The notes beneath the pieces are model-generated. The model saw nothing but the letters and a program-made list of their open reading frames with translations, was not told where the DNA came from and ran no database searches. The position numbers were made by a program, and so were the translations under genes. From positions 62,001 to 126,000 of the forward strand of contig MPNJ01000010.1 in assembly GCA_002238965.1 (NCBI GenBank): DNA of 64,000 nucleotides, written 5' to 3'. Shown in pieces: positions 45,555-53,709 of the stretch. Every line of letters starts with the position of its first letter. Position 1 is the stretch's first letter. This DNA comes from Nitrospinae bacterium bin107 (GTDB lineage: Bacteria; UBA8248).

Positions 45555-46208
45555 CTACTCGTTGGGTTCGGGGAAGGCGTCCGGCCAGTTGTCGAGAACT
45601 TCCTGCAGATAAGCCTTGAGCTTCGCCGGGTCGGGCCGGAGACGGCCCACGTCCTCAATGACTTCAATCTCATCGTTCGGCAGTTTGAGAGAGTCATGAT
45701 AGCGGTTTCTCATGTTGAAGTAGCTGATGACGAAGGTGAGCTCCACGAACTCGGCGTCCGTGAAATGCTCTTGCACGTCCTCGGCTATGTCGTCTCTTGA
45801 TTTGGCGGTGTTGCGCGTGACGTGTTCGGCCCACAGGACGGTCGCCTTCTCCTCAGGACTCAGGAGCGGCGAATCCATGTAGTCGTCCGAGCCTATGGCG
45901 GCGACGTGCTCATCCGTGATTCCCAGCACCCGGCCGAGAGCGGTGTTGTGGGCGAGTCAGTAGTTGCATCCGTTCATCTGGCTGGTCTTGATGACCGCGA
46001 TCTCTTTGATCTTGGAAGACAGCACGGTGCCGAGCCCCTCGCGCATCAGGGTCTGGACGAGGGGATAGAAAATGCGGGCGAGAAACGGAGAGTGCGCCGT
46101 CGCCCGGGTGGAATTGACCTGCCTGCGCTGAAAGTTGTTCAGGATTTCGAAAGTGCGCGCGACTTCGCCCTCGGCGCTTTCGCTTTCGAGCAACGGAACT
46201 CTGGACAC
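45555..46208 (-). CDS. AhpD/carboxymuconolactone decarboxylase-like selenoprotein (CxxU); in-frame UGA at 45957-45959
   Basis: Two frames on the minus strand (up to 46223, and down to 45555) are in the same phase and separated by one TGA at 45959-45957. Read through, the junction is MNGCNY-U-LAHNTALGRVLG. This is the AhpD-family active site MNGCxxCxxHN..G with the second Cys as Sec. Surrounding family features are KIKEIAVIKTS before it and ELTFVISYFNMRNRYHDSL after it. GTG 46208 is taken as the start (GAGGAG seven bases upstream), giving 217 residues with U84; ATG 46223 is the alternative. CxxC in AhpD reduces peroxides by thiol chemistry; Sec should raise reactivity. A possible weak SECIS hairpin (CACC, 11-base loop beginning with G, GGTG) starts about 12 bases after the UGA. 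Confidence 0.82.
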
Positions 46209-46367
46209 GGGATGGCTCCTCATCGGGGCATTGTTAAAGAAAATTCAACATACCATTATGAAATCTCGAACCACCAGGTGTTTTGTCCAGCGTACTAAAA
46301 CTAACGCACAAAACTTGCACAATTCAACATTTCAAGTCTTTAGTTGTCGCATTATGCTCATATTCTA

Positions 46368-47651
46368 CTATTGCTCATTATTATCGAGTACACCGGATTC
46401 AAGAAGAGGTATGTCTAAACTTTCAATTTCTTGAAGTTCACGACCAGCAATGCCTTGAAGATCTCCATACATACCAGCCGTTGATTCTATAACTCCTTCG
46501 ATTTGTTTTTCCCGCTTCGCCCAAAGTCTCGTCATGGTTTTTCGTTCTCTATCGAGGTCTTCTTGCATATTTGAAAATTTCTCAACGATTGCTTCTACTC
46601 GGTGTTTGAATTCTGGCCCTGTCAAATATCGGTAGACCATCTCCATTTTAGTTTCTTGACCCACTTGAGCTTGTCGGATATTTGCCATGGCGATTAGAGA
46701 TTGGCGGAGACAAATCGCCAGCGGCATTGCAAAAAGCGGTTGTGTTATCCATACATCGTCTCTCTCTCCAAATGTTTCTACATCTTTTGGTAATGCGGTC
46801 GATACGATAACGGCAATCTCAGCTTTAGCCGCACGCTGATCATTTCTGAGCTTTGTCAGCCATTCATCGTTCCAGTTTTTTGTCCTTTTTGTTTCCCAAA
46901 GAATATGGCCGCAAGCTTGACCCATTGGGCTAACAACCTTTTGGAGCACATCAGCCCCAGACTCACCTTTTGGAACAGGCTCAATGCAATCTAGCGGAAA
47001 TTTTGTGTTTAACCTTGCCTCAACCTCCAATTCAAGAACTTCTCCTTGTAGCTGCTGGGAGCCTTGCTCTGCTTTTTTTTGTAATTCCTCGATTTGACGT
47101 TTCATGGAGGAAATCTGCTCTTCCTTTTCTGTAACCGTGAGCTTGAGTTCTTCTTCTACTTCTTGTTTCGTACTCTGTCGCACTTCCTCAACGGAATCTC
47201 TAACTCGCTTTTCTACAGTCAAATCTAATTCTCGTTTGGCTTCATCAAGTTCGCGTTGTTTGCGGAGGGTATCAGCCTGAGCTTTTTGTGCTTCTTCCAG
47301 TTTCCGGTCGCGTTGTTTGAGGACTTCTTCAAGTTCTTCTAACTCCTTTGTTTTCGCTTCTAGGTCAGACGCAGTGGCACGTTTCGCCTTTAGAGCTTCT
47401 TCCTCTGAAATTGCGGCACGTTCAATTTTTAGTTTTTCCGCAACTTGTTCATTAATCGCATTTTGGGCACGCTTAACTTCTCTTTGCTGAACACGAATTT
47501 CATCTTCGCGTTTTGAAACTTCAGTTTCTTTCTCCGTGATTATTGCCTCGTATTCCTTCTGGACTGTTTTAATAAGAGGCGCTGCTAAAGACTCTGTAAG
47601 TTTGATCTCTTTAGAGCAGTGCGGACATACGATGGTTGGGTCTGTGCTCAT
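46368..47651 (-). CDS. DUF2130 coiled-coil protein
   Basis: A 427-residue protein with AGGAG before the ATG. The N-terminus has a CPHC knuckle (about 9-12). Residues about 30-215 are a long Lys/Glu-rich coiled coil. The C-terminal half is the DUF2130 domain with GHILWETKRTKNWNDEWLTK and GERDDVWITQPLFAMPLA. The ILWETKRTKNW part looks like a PD-(D/E)XK-style E.K motif, so a nuclease or DNA-associated role has been considered for the family, without proof here. The AT-rich codon use differs from its neighbours, like the other defence-type genes in this part of the window. Confidence 0.88.
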   Translation of the reverse strand: MSTDPTIVCPHCSKEIKLTESLAAPLIKTVQKEYEAIITEKETEVSKREDEIRVQQREVKRAQNAINEQVAEKLKIERAAISEEEALKAKRATASDLEAKTKELEELEEVLKQRDRKLEEAQKAQADTLRKQRELDEAKRELDLTVEKRVRDSVEEVRQSTKQEVEEELKLTVTEKEEQISSMKRQIEELQKKAEQGSQQLQGEVLELEVEARLNTKFPLDCIEPVPKGESGADVLQKVVSPMGQACGHILWETKRTKNWNDEWLTKLRNDQRAAKAEIAVIVSTALPKDVETFGERDDVWITQPLFAMPLAICLRQSLIAMANIRQAQVGQETKMEMVYRYLTGPEFKHRVEAIVEKFSNMQEDLDRERKTMTRLWAKREKQIEGVIESTAGMYGDLQGIAGRELQEIESLDIPLLESGVLDNNEQ

Positions 47652-47918
47652 TTACGCTCCTGAGAAATTAAAAATGGCTAAGGCAATTTTGCAGTAGCTT
47701 AACCCACATTTTATTGAATAGGGAATGGAGGATGATTTTGGCAGAAGCCCTTCTATGAACCCCGTTCCGGGATGACACGCGCGCCGATTCTTGCTAGTCT
47801 TTTTCCCATACAAAGAGAAGATGCAAAAAGATTGAAGCGTCCCGTACTCAAGGCCCCTTCCTCGAAGGCGGCATGAATAAGGACGCTTCCAGTTCCATAT
47901 CCGTGAAGAGGACCGGAC

Positions 47919-48395
47919 GTGCGAAAAGCCGATATTTACACAGCCGTCATTTTCATGCTCTATAGCGTCATCGGCTTTTTCTACATCATTCCCACGCAGA
48001 TTCAATACTCCATTCCCCCCGAAGAAGTCTCGAACGCCGTTTTCCTGCCTACCTTCTTTCCTACCTCCGCCGTCGTCACCTTCGGGCTGGTGAGCGCAAT
48101 GTTCCTGTTCGGGGCTCTCAGGCGGAGTGAAGCGGGCGGGCAGGTGATTTCGGGCAAAAGGGCGCTCTTGCAAGTCAGCGCCGTATTCGTTCTTTGCTAC
48201 GTCTACGTCGAGGCTATGGCGTATTTCGGCTTTCTGGTGAGTACGCCCGTTTTTCTCGCAATCCTTGTTGTGTCCATGGGCACGCGCGACTGGCGCTACG
48301 TCGCGGCGATGTCGATTCTGTTTCCTCTCGTGGTGAACTATTTCTTCTGGTTCGCCTTCAAGCTGGCGCTGCCCGAGGGCAGCCTCTTCAGTTAG
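47919..48395 (+). CDS. Tripartite tricarboxylate transporter small membrane subunit (TctB family)
   Basis: A 158-residue, four-helix protein from GTG 47919: IYTAVIFMLYSVIGFFYI, PTSAVVTFGLVSAMFLFGAL, VSAVFVLCYVYVEAMAYFGF and ILFPLVVNYFFWFAFKLALP. The last segment with a LPEG end is typical of TctB. It leads the second TTT importer in the window and lies seven bases before the TctA-type gene. Confidence 0.85.
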   Translation: MRKADIYTAVIFMLYSVIGFFYIIPTQIQYSIPPEEVSNAVFLPTFFPTSAVVTFGLVSAMFLFGALRRSEAGGQVISGKRALLQVSAVFVLCYVYVEAMAYFGFLVSTPVFLAILVVSMGTRDWRYVAAMSILFPLVVNYFFWFAFKLALPEGSLFS

Positions 48396-48402
48396 GGCGC
48401 GT

Positions 48403-49941
48403 ATGTTCGAGCAGATAATCCAGGGAGTTACGATGGCGCTCACGTGGCAGGGCATCGCCATGATAGCGCTGGGGGTCTTCGTGGGCATCACGGTGGGCGC
48501 GATTCCAGGGCTCACCAGCGTGATGGCGACCGCGATCCTGGTGCCCTTCTCATTCTTCATGCCGCCCGTGCTGGGCATTCCCTTCTTGCTGGGGATTCAC
48601 AAGGGAACGCTCTTCGGAGGCTCCATCCCCGCGATTCTGGTGAACACGCCGGGAACAGCCCCCGCGGCGGCAACCTGTATGGACGGGTTTCCGCTCGCGC
48701 AAAAAGGCGAGGCGAGGAGCGCGATCCAGATGGCGCTCTACTCTTCGACCATAGGCGATACCTTCAGCGATCTCGTTCTCATACTGGCGGCGCTTCCGCT
48801 GGCCGCCGTGGCGCTCCTGTTCGGACCGACCGAGTTCTTCGGGCTCCTGCTCATGGGGCTGGCCATCATCTCCAGCGTGACGGGCGCCTCCCTGGTGAAG
48901 GGCGTTCTGTCGGCCATCATCGGACTTCAACTCGGAATGGTGGGCACGGACATCATCTCGGGCGGGGAGCGCTTTACGTTCGGTCTTCATGGACTGGCCG
49001 AAGGGATTGGAGTGGTTCCCCTGCTCATCGGGCTGTTCGCCGTGAGCGAGGTTTTCATACAAGCGGAAAAAAAGGCTTCCGTCCTCTCGAGCCCGCCCGA
49101 TACCCTGCACTTGAAAGGCGGCAGGACACTCAAGATCGTCGAGGTATGGCATTCAGCGCGCACCATCCTGCGCTCGTCCATGATCGGCACCTTCGTCGGC
49201 GCGATTCCGGGCACGGGAGCGGCCATCGCCACCTTCGTGAGCTACGCGGCGGCGAAGCGGGCTTCCAAGAAGCCCGAAGAATACGGCCACGGCAGCTACG
49301 AGGGCGTCGCTGCCTCAGAAGCCGCCAACAGCGCGGTGGCGGGCGCGGACCTCATCCCCACCCTCACTTTCGGCATCCCGGGGGACCCGAGCGCCGCGAT
49401 ACTCATGGGCGCGTTCATCGCCCAGGGGCTGCGGCCGGGGCCGAGCCTGTTCCAGGAACACGCCCCCATGATGTACGCCATATTCACACTGCTGCTGATA
49501 GGGAACCCCATCATGCTGGTCCAGGGCTGGCTGCTCACGGGCATGTTCGCCAAGATCGTCACCATCCGCCAGTCGTTACTGGTGCCGGGCATCATCGTTT
49601 CCTGTCTGGTGGGCGCGTACGTCTATCACAGCAACCTGGGCGACCTCGTGCTGGCGCTCGTCGCGGGCCTGTTCGGATACGGGTTCAGAAAACTCAAATT
49701 TCCGATGGCCCCGCTCGTCATCGCGTTCATACTGGCGCCCCGGGCGGAGGAGGCCTTACAGCAGGCGCTTATCATATCCGACGGCGATTATTCCGTTTTC
49801 ATCACCCGCCCCATCGCGGCGTTTTTCATCGGCTTGACCATACTCATGCTGGTGACGAGCATTTGGAAGCGACCATGGGCCGAGACCTTCAGGCCGCAAC
49901 CGGTAGCTGATTCGAACATTTCAAAGGAGGAACCAAAATGA
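48403..49941 (+). CDS. Tripartite tricarboxylate transporter large permease (TctA family)
   Basis: A 512-residue multi-helix permease. Marks: GAIPGLTSVMATAILVPFSF, GGSIPAILVNTPGTAPAAAT, the second repeat VGAIPGTGAAIATFVSYAAA and GADLIPTLTFGIPGDPSAAI. It is homologous to the TctA protein at 31052. Its stop overlaps the TctC start (ATGA), and the order is TctB-TctA-TctC, unlike the first locus where TctC comes first. Confidence 0.93.
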   Translation: MFEQIIQGVTMALTWQGIAMIALGVFVGITVGAIPGLTSVMATAILVPFSFFMPPVLGIPFLLGIHKGTLFGGSIPAILVNTPGTAPAAATCMDGFPLAQKGEARSAIQMALYSSTIGDTFSDLVLILAALPLAAVALLFGPTEFFGLLLMGLAIISSVTGASLVKGVLSAIIGLQLGMVGTDIISGGERFTFGLHGLAEGIGVVPLLIGLFAVSEVFIQAEKKASVLSSPPDTLHLKGGRTLKIVEVWHSARTILRSSMIGTFVGAIPGTGAAIATFVSYAAAKRASKKPEEYGHGSYEGVAASEAANSAVAGADLIPTLTFGIPGDPSAAILMGAFIAQGLRPGPSLFQEHAPMMYAIFTLLLIGNPIMLVQGWLLTGMFAKIVTIRQSLLVPGIIVSCLVGAYVYHSNLGDLVLALVAGLFGYGFRKLKFPMAPLVIAFILAPRAEEALQQALIISDGDYSVFITRPIAAFFIGLTILMLVTSIWKRPWAETFRPQPVADSNISKEEPK

Positions 49942-50927
49942 TGCGCAAATCATGGAAGATCGCCCTGGCAGTAGCCTTGTCGCTCGGGCTCCTCACCTTC
50001 ACCGCCCTGCCCGTCTCGGCGGAGAAGTATCCCTCGAAACCCATCAAGATCATCGTGCCCCTGGGCGCGGGGGGATCGCACGACCTGCACTCGCGCGCCG
50101 TGGCGAGCGTGCTTCACCAGTACATCGGTCAGCCCGCCTACGTGCAGCTCATGCCGGGCGGCGGCGGAAAGATTGGGATGGGAGCGCTCAAGCGCGCCAA
50201 GCCCGACGGCTACACCCTCTTGATGGGCGCGAACAGCCATCTCTACATGTCGCCCCACGTGAAGGACATGGGTTTCGACCCGTTCAAGGATTTCATCCCC
50301 GTGTTCCAGATCAACGAACTCCCCTACTTGCTCGCCACGCTGGGGAGCCAGCCGTGGAAGAATTTCAAGGAATACATCGCCGCGGCGAAAAAGAGCAAAG
50401 GCAAGATCAAGCACGGCTCCACGGGGACGTATGGCCTGAGCCACACCATGATGCTCAAGATCGCATACGCCACGAAGACGAAGTTGCCCCACGTTCCCTT
50501 CCGAGGCGGCGGTCCGGCCATGAAGGCCATGCTGGGTGGACACGTACAAACGGCGGGCGCCAACCCGGCGACGGGCGGCGTTCTCTCGAACTACAAGTCC
50601 GGCAAAATCCGCCTTCTGGGCGTCGCCGCCGCCAAGCGCTTCCCGCTTTTCCCTGACGTGCCGACCTTCAGGGAGCAGGGGGTCGACCTTCTGCTGTCGT
50701 CGAAGCGCATCATCATGGCGCCGGCGGGAACGCCCAAGGACCGCATCGACATCCTGACGAAGGCCCTGCTCAAGATGGCGAAGGACAAGACGTTCAAACG
50801 CCTGCTCAGGAAGATGGGGGTCAAGGCCGAGCCGGTCGTCGGCGAGAAGCTCCTGAAAGAGGTGAGAGCGGAATACGAGAGCAACAAGGATATCTACAAG
50901 AACGCCGGAGTGAAGATCAGAAACTGA
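49938..50927 (+). CDS. Tripartite tricarboxylate transporter binding protein (TctC family)
   Basis: A 329-residue protein. ATG 49938 has AGGAGG (49925-49930) seven bases upstream; ATG 49941 is the alternative. A Sec signal (IALAVALSLGLLTFTALPVSA) precedes the TctC domain: YPSKPIKIIVPLGAGGSHDL, VQLMPGGGGKIGMGALKRAK, GKIKHGSTGTYGLSHTMMLK and HVPFRGGGPAMKAMLGG. It is periplasmic and delivers its ligand to the TctAB pair upstream. The paralogue at 29160 uses a Tat signal instead, so the two systems differ in export route and presumably ligand. Confidence 0.93.
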   Translation: MMRKSWKIALAVALSLGLLTFTALPVSAEKYPSKPIKIIVPLGAGGSHDLHSRAVASVLHQYIGQPAYVQLMPGGGGKIGMGALKRAKPDGYTLLMGANSHLYMSPHVKDMGFDPFKDFIPVFQINELPYLLATLGSQPWKNFKEYIAAAKKSKGKIKHGSTGTYGLSHTMMLKIAYATKTKLPHVPFRGGGPAMKAMLGGHVQTAGANPATGGVLSNYKSGKIRLLGVAAAKRFPLFPDVPTFREQGVDLLLSSKRIIMAPAGTPKDRIDILTKALLKMAKDKTFKRLLRKMGVKAEPVVGEKLLKEVRAEYESNKDIYKNAGVKIRN

Positions 50928-50959
50928 AGATCCGGGCGATCGCGGGGAAGCAACCATGA

Positions 50960-50988
50960 GGGCGGGGGTGCGTTTCGCGCCCCCGCTC
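50960..50988 (+). terminator. Strong stem-loop after the second TctC gene
   Basis: Thirteen paired positions (GGGCGGGGGTGCG with CGCGCCCCCGCTC, including two G-U pairs) around a TTT loop, 32 bases after the TctC stop and before the metallo-hydrolase gene. The run downstream is weakly T-rich only, so it may terminate partly or protect the binding-protein message. Confidence 0.6.
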
Positions 50989-51016
50989 CGGCGTTTACAA
51001 AGAGGCGGAACGGGAT

Positions 51017-51880
51017 ATGCGGCGCCTGAGCGATCACCTGGTGGCGGAGACCGGATATCTGTGGGCGAACGTGGGTGCGGGCGTCACCGAAGCCGGCGTG
51101 GTGCTCATCGACTGCCCCGTGCGGCCATCGGATTCGAGGAGCTGGCAGGAAGAACTGAGGGCGCTCAGCCCCAAAGGCATCCGCTACCGCATCTCGACCG
51201 ATTATCACGGCGATCACACCATCGGCTCCGCATTCATCGAGGATGCGGGGGTGGTCTCCATCGCGCCCCAGCGCGTATTCGATGCGCTCGCCGCGAAGGA
51301 TAACCCCCTCGCCGGACGCGAGACCTTCATCAACACATTGGATGACATCGGCGCGCATGATGAGGCTAAGGAAATCGCGGAAGCCGTCCTCCCCCTGCCG
51401 CAAGTCTGCTTCGATCAAGGGATGACGCTCCACTTACATCCCCTGACGTTCGAAATTTACCGCCTGGGCGGCCATACGCCCGCCTGCAGTTCGGTGTACG
51501 TGCCCGAGGAAGGCGTCATCTTCACGGGCGACGTGATGATCAACGAACCGGGCCCCGGGATGCGCGAGGCCCGCTTCCGGGAATGGATCGAGGCGCTCGC
51601 GTGGATGGAGAGCCTGCCCGCCGCGCACGTCGTCCCCGGCCACGGGGAGATATGCGGGATCGGGGAAGTGCGGCGCTTCCGGAACGAATTCGAGGAGATG
51701 TGGGGGATGATGGAGGGATTGGTGGAAAAGGGCATGACGCAGGATGAAGCCTCAACCGACGATTCGTTCGAGAAGTTCTTCTGGTCCGATACGGGGCGGG
51801 GCGAATCGTGGGTCGCGCACAGGAGGCGGACTTTCCGCCGGGGGCTCGAGAACCTCTACGCGGAGGTGAAGGAGGGATAG
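51017..51880 (+). CDS. MBL-fold metallo-hydrolase
   Basis: A 287-residue metallo-beta-lactamase-fold protein. The main motif reads STDYHGDHTIGS, so the first His of HxHxDH is Asp. YRLGGHTPACS, VIFTGDVMI and HVVPGHGEI give the remaining ligands. Family members hydrolyse lactones, thioesters or phosphodiesters. The C-terminal 60 residues are acidic and Trp-rich. It starts four genes of small accessory type after the TTT importer. Confidence 0.9.
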   Translation: MRRLSDHLVAETGYLWANVGAGVTEAGVVLIDCPVRPSDSRSWQEELRALSPKGIRYRISTDYHGDHTIGSAFIEDAGVVSIAPQRVFDALAAKDNPLAGRETFINTLDDIGAHDEAKEIAEAVLPLPQVCFDQGMTLHLHPLTFEIYRLGGHTPACSSVYVPEEGVIFTGDVMINEPGPGMREARFREWIEALAWMESLPAAHVVPGHGEICGIGEVRRFRNEFEEMWGMMEGLVEKGMTQDEASTDDSFEKFFWSDTGRGESWVAHRRRTFRRGLENLYAEVKEG

Positions 51881-51882
51881 CA

Positions 51883-52299
51883 ATGCGAGCGGAAGAAAAA
51901 AAACTAGGGCGCGTCTTTCATCTGGAATTCGATGAGGACGATGATTTTCTCGGGGAGTTCGAGCGCTTCGTCATGGAGAAGAACATTCGGAGCGCCTCGC
52001 TCATCGTGTTCGGCGCGCTCAAGGAATCGGACATCCGAACGGGTTTTAGAGACATCATCGGCCCATCGGCGCTGCGCTATTTCCACGACTGGCGCGAACT
52101 CATCGCCGTAGGGAACATCTCCTGGCCCGATAAGCCCCCCGCCGTCCGGGGGGATGAGACCTGGGAGGAACCCCGACCCTACATCCACTTACACCTGGCG
52201 CTGAGCGGCGGCCCCTACCAGCCGGGCGAAGTCCTGGTCGGCCACCTGAGCGGGGGAATCGTGAAGGGCATGTTCGCCGAAGTGCACGAGTTCATCTGA
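51883..52299 (+). CDS. PPC/DUF296-domain protein
   Basis: A 138-residue protein from ATG 51883 (GGAGGG upstream), two bases after the previous stop. FERFVMEKNIRSASLIVFGA and the C-terminal PYIHLHLALSGGPYQPGEVL with VGHLSGGIVKG match the PPC (DUF296) fold found in AT-hook proteins and in stand-alone bacterial proteins. The His residues may bind a metal. Its role in this operon is unknown. Confidence 0.85.
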   Translation: MRAEEKKLGRVFHLEFDEDDDFLGEFERFVMEKNIRSASLIVFGALKESDIRTGFRDIIGPSALRYFHDWRELIAVGNISWPDKPPAVRGDETWEEPRPYIHLHLALSGGPYQPGEVLVGHLSGGIVKGMFAEVHEFI

Positions 52300-52308
52300 G
52301 GAAACCTT

Positions 52309-52932
52309 ATGGAAGCAGAGGGGAGAATTCAGGAGAACGCCGACAGGAGCGAGATAAAGGACGTTCTCTCAGTCGTAAACTACGCGCGCGACGCAGGCCT
52401 CTGGGAGGCGTGGCGCGATTGCTATCACCCGGACGCCTCGCTCACGACTTCGTGGTTCAGCGGATCGCGGGATGAATTCGTCGAAGCCGCGAAAAAGATG
52501 AAGATCGCCCGCCACCCCGGCGAGAGCCAGAAGCACACCGTCACGAACCCCTGGGTGCGCCTGAGCGGCGCGCGCGCGGTGGGTGAGCACGACCTGATCC
52601 TCTACCAGAGGAGGCTCATCGACGGCGTGGAGCTTGACTTCACCACCTGGAGCCGCGTACTCGCCCTGCTCGAAAAACGAGACGGCGCGTGGCGCATATG
52701 GAAGCGCACCAACATCTACGAGAAAGACAGGATGGACCCCTACAAGCCCGATGAGGTTCCCTCCTCGTTCTACGCCTCCATCGACCTTTCAGGATACCCC
52801 CCGGCCATCCGCTACCATTGCTGGCGAAACGCGAAAATCGGCCACCCGCCCGCCAGGGACATCGTGCTCCAGCACAGCGCGGAGGAGACAGCCGTCCGGG
52901 AGGAAGCAGAGGATTGGTTAGCGGGTGTGTGA
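52309..52932 (+). CDS. SnoaL/NTF2-like protein
   Basis: A 207-residue protein with GAGGAAA before the ATG. ADRSEIKDVLSVVNYARDAG, WRDCYHPDASLTTSWFSGSR and later HTVTNPWVRLSGARAVGEHD fit the SnoaL-4/NTF2-like fold (cone-shaped pocket; isomerases, dehydratases, dioxygenase subunits). The C-terminal 50 residues extend beyond the usual domain. It is last in the TTT-linked operon. Confidence 0.85.
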   Translation: MEAEGRIQENADRSEIKDVLSVVNYARDAGLWEAWRDCYHPDASLTTSWFSGSRDEFVEAAKKMKIARHPGESQKHTVTNPWVRLSGARAVGEHDLILYQRRLIDGVELDFTTWSRVLALLEKRDGAWRIWKRTNIYEKDRMDPYKPDEVPSSFYASIDLSGYPPAIRYHCWRNAKIGHPPARDIVLQHSAEETAVREEAEDWLAGV

Positions 52933-52996
52933 GGGGCGGAGATGTCTTGGCGACGTACGACGCTCGAAGTAATATCTGTGTTTTTTCTAACTGCCT

Positions 52997-53704
52997 TTAA
53001 GAAGAAGTGTTCACAGGTTGCTTGAATAACTCGGTCAGCCATTTTAAGAATTTCTTGCTCGGTTGATTGTCCAGGCTTAAATCGTCAGCGCCGATAGCAG
53101 CTCCCATACGTCCTGGGTTTTTTCTCGTCGCCAGCCAAGCGAACAACTCGGCTTTCGGTGTTTTGTCGGAGTCGAATTTGCGATCTTTAACCGGAATGTT
53201 CGCGATGTATTCCCTAGAGGACGGCCATACCGGGTCGTCTTCGGGAATCATCTGTGCAGCGAAATCTTCCAACTCGCCGTGCGACTTGTTGTCCGGCATC
53301 AGCCAGATGCCGATACGGGGTTTGCTTTCTATGATAGTTCCATTTGGCGCTGGAGAATCCGGGATATCACTCGGGTCGAGTTGCAATTCTTTGCTTTGAC
53401 CTCTCAGTTCGAAAACCCTACTGAGTTCGCGCGAGATTCTATTCCAACGATTTATCGGGTCGGCATTCGCATCCGCCAAGATTCCAAGAACTTCCCTTCC
53501 GGGAGTGGTAATTTTAGTAGGAATGTCTTTACAGAGTTCATCAAAACCCTCTTTTTCCAAAATCTCAAACGGCGGCTCCGAACCATTAAAAAATATCGAA
53601 TTCAAAGACCCACCATGATATTTGTCCCAAATCTGTTTGACGAAATGGCGATCATCCTGCCCTTCGACCAACAAGAGAAAACCTGACGAATCAACGCTGG
53701 GCAT
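52997..53704 (-). CDS. Toprim-like protein (DUF3226 type), partner of an AAA ATPase
   Basis: A 235-residue protein. It shows a Toprim pattern: the Glu in FLLLVEGQDDRHFVKQIWDK, DxD-type ILADANADPINRW and a third acidic/Asn region IWLMPDNKSHGELEDF. These residues would bind Mg2+ for phosphodiester cleavage. Its start lies five bases after the ATPase stop. The layout (AAA ATPase plus separate Toprim nuclease) parallels split OLD-like systems and PARIS (AriA/AriB), although AriB is DUF4435. A defence role is likely but unproven. AT-rich. Confidence 0.75.
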   Translation of the reverse strand: MPSVDSSGFLLLVEGQDDRHFVKQIWDKYHGGSLNSIFFNGSEPPFEILEKEGFDELCKDIPTKITTPGREVLGILADANADPINRWNRISRELSRVFELRGQSKELQLDPSDIPDSPAPNGTIIESKPRIGIWLMPDNKSHGELEDFAAQMIPEDDPVWPSSREYIANIPVKDRKFDSDKTPKAELFAWLATRKNPGRMGAAIGADDLSLDNQPSKKFLKWLTELFKQPVNTSS

Positions 53705-53709
53705 ACTTG

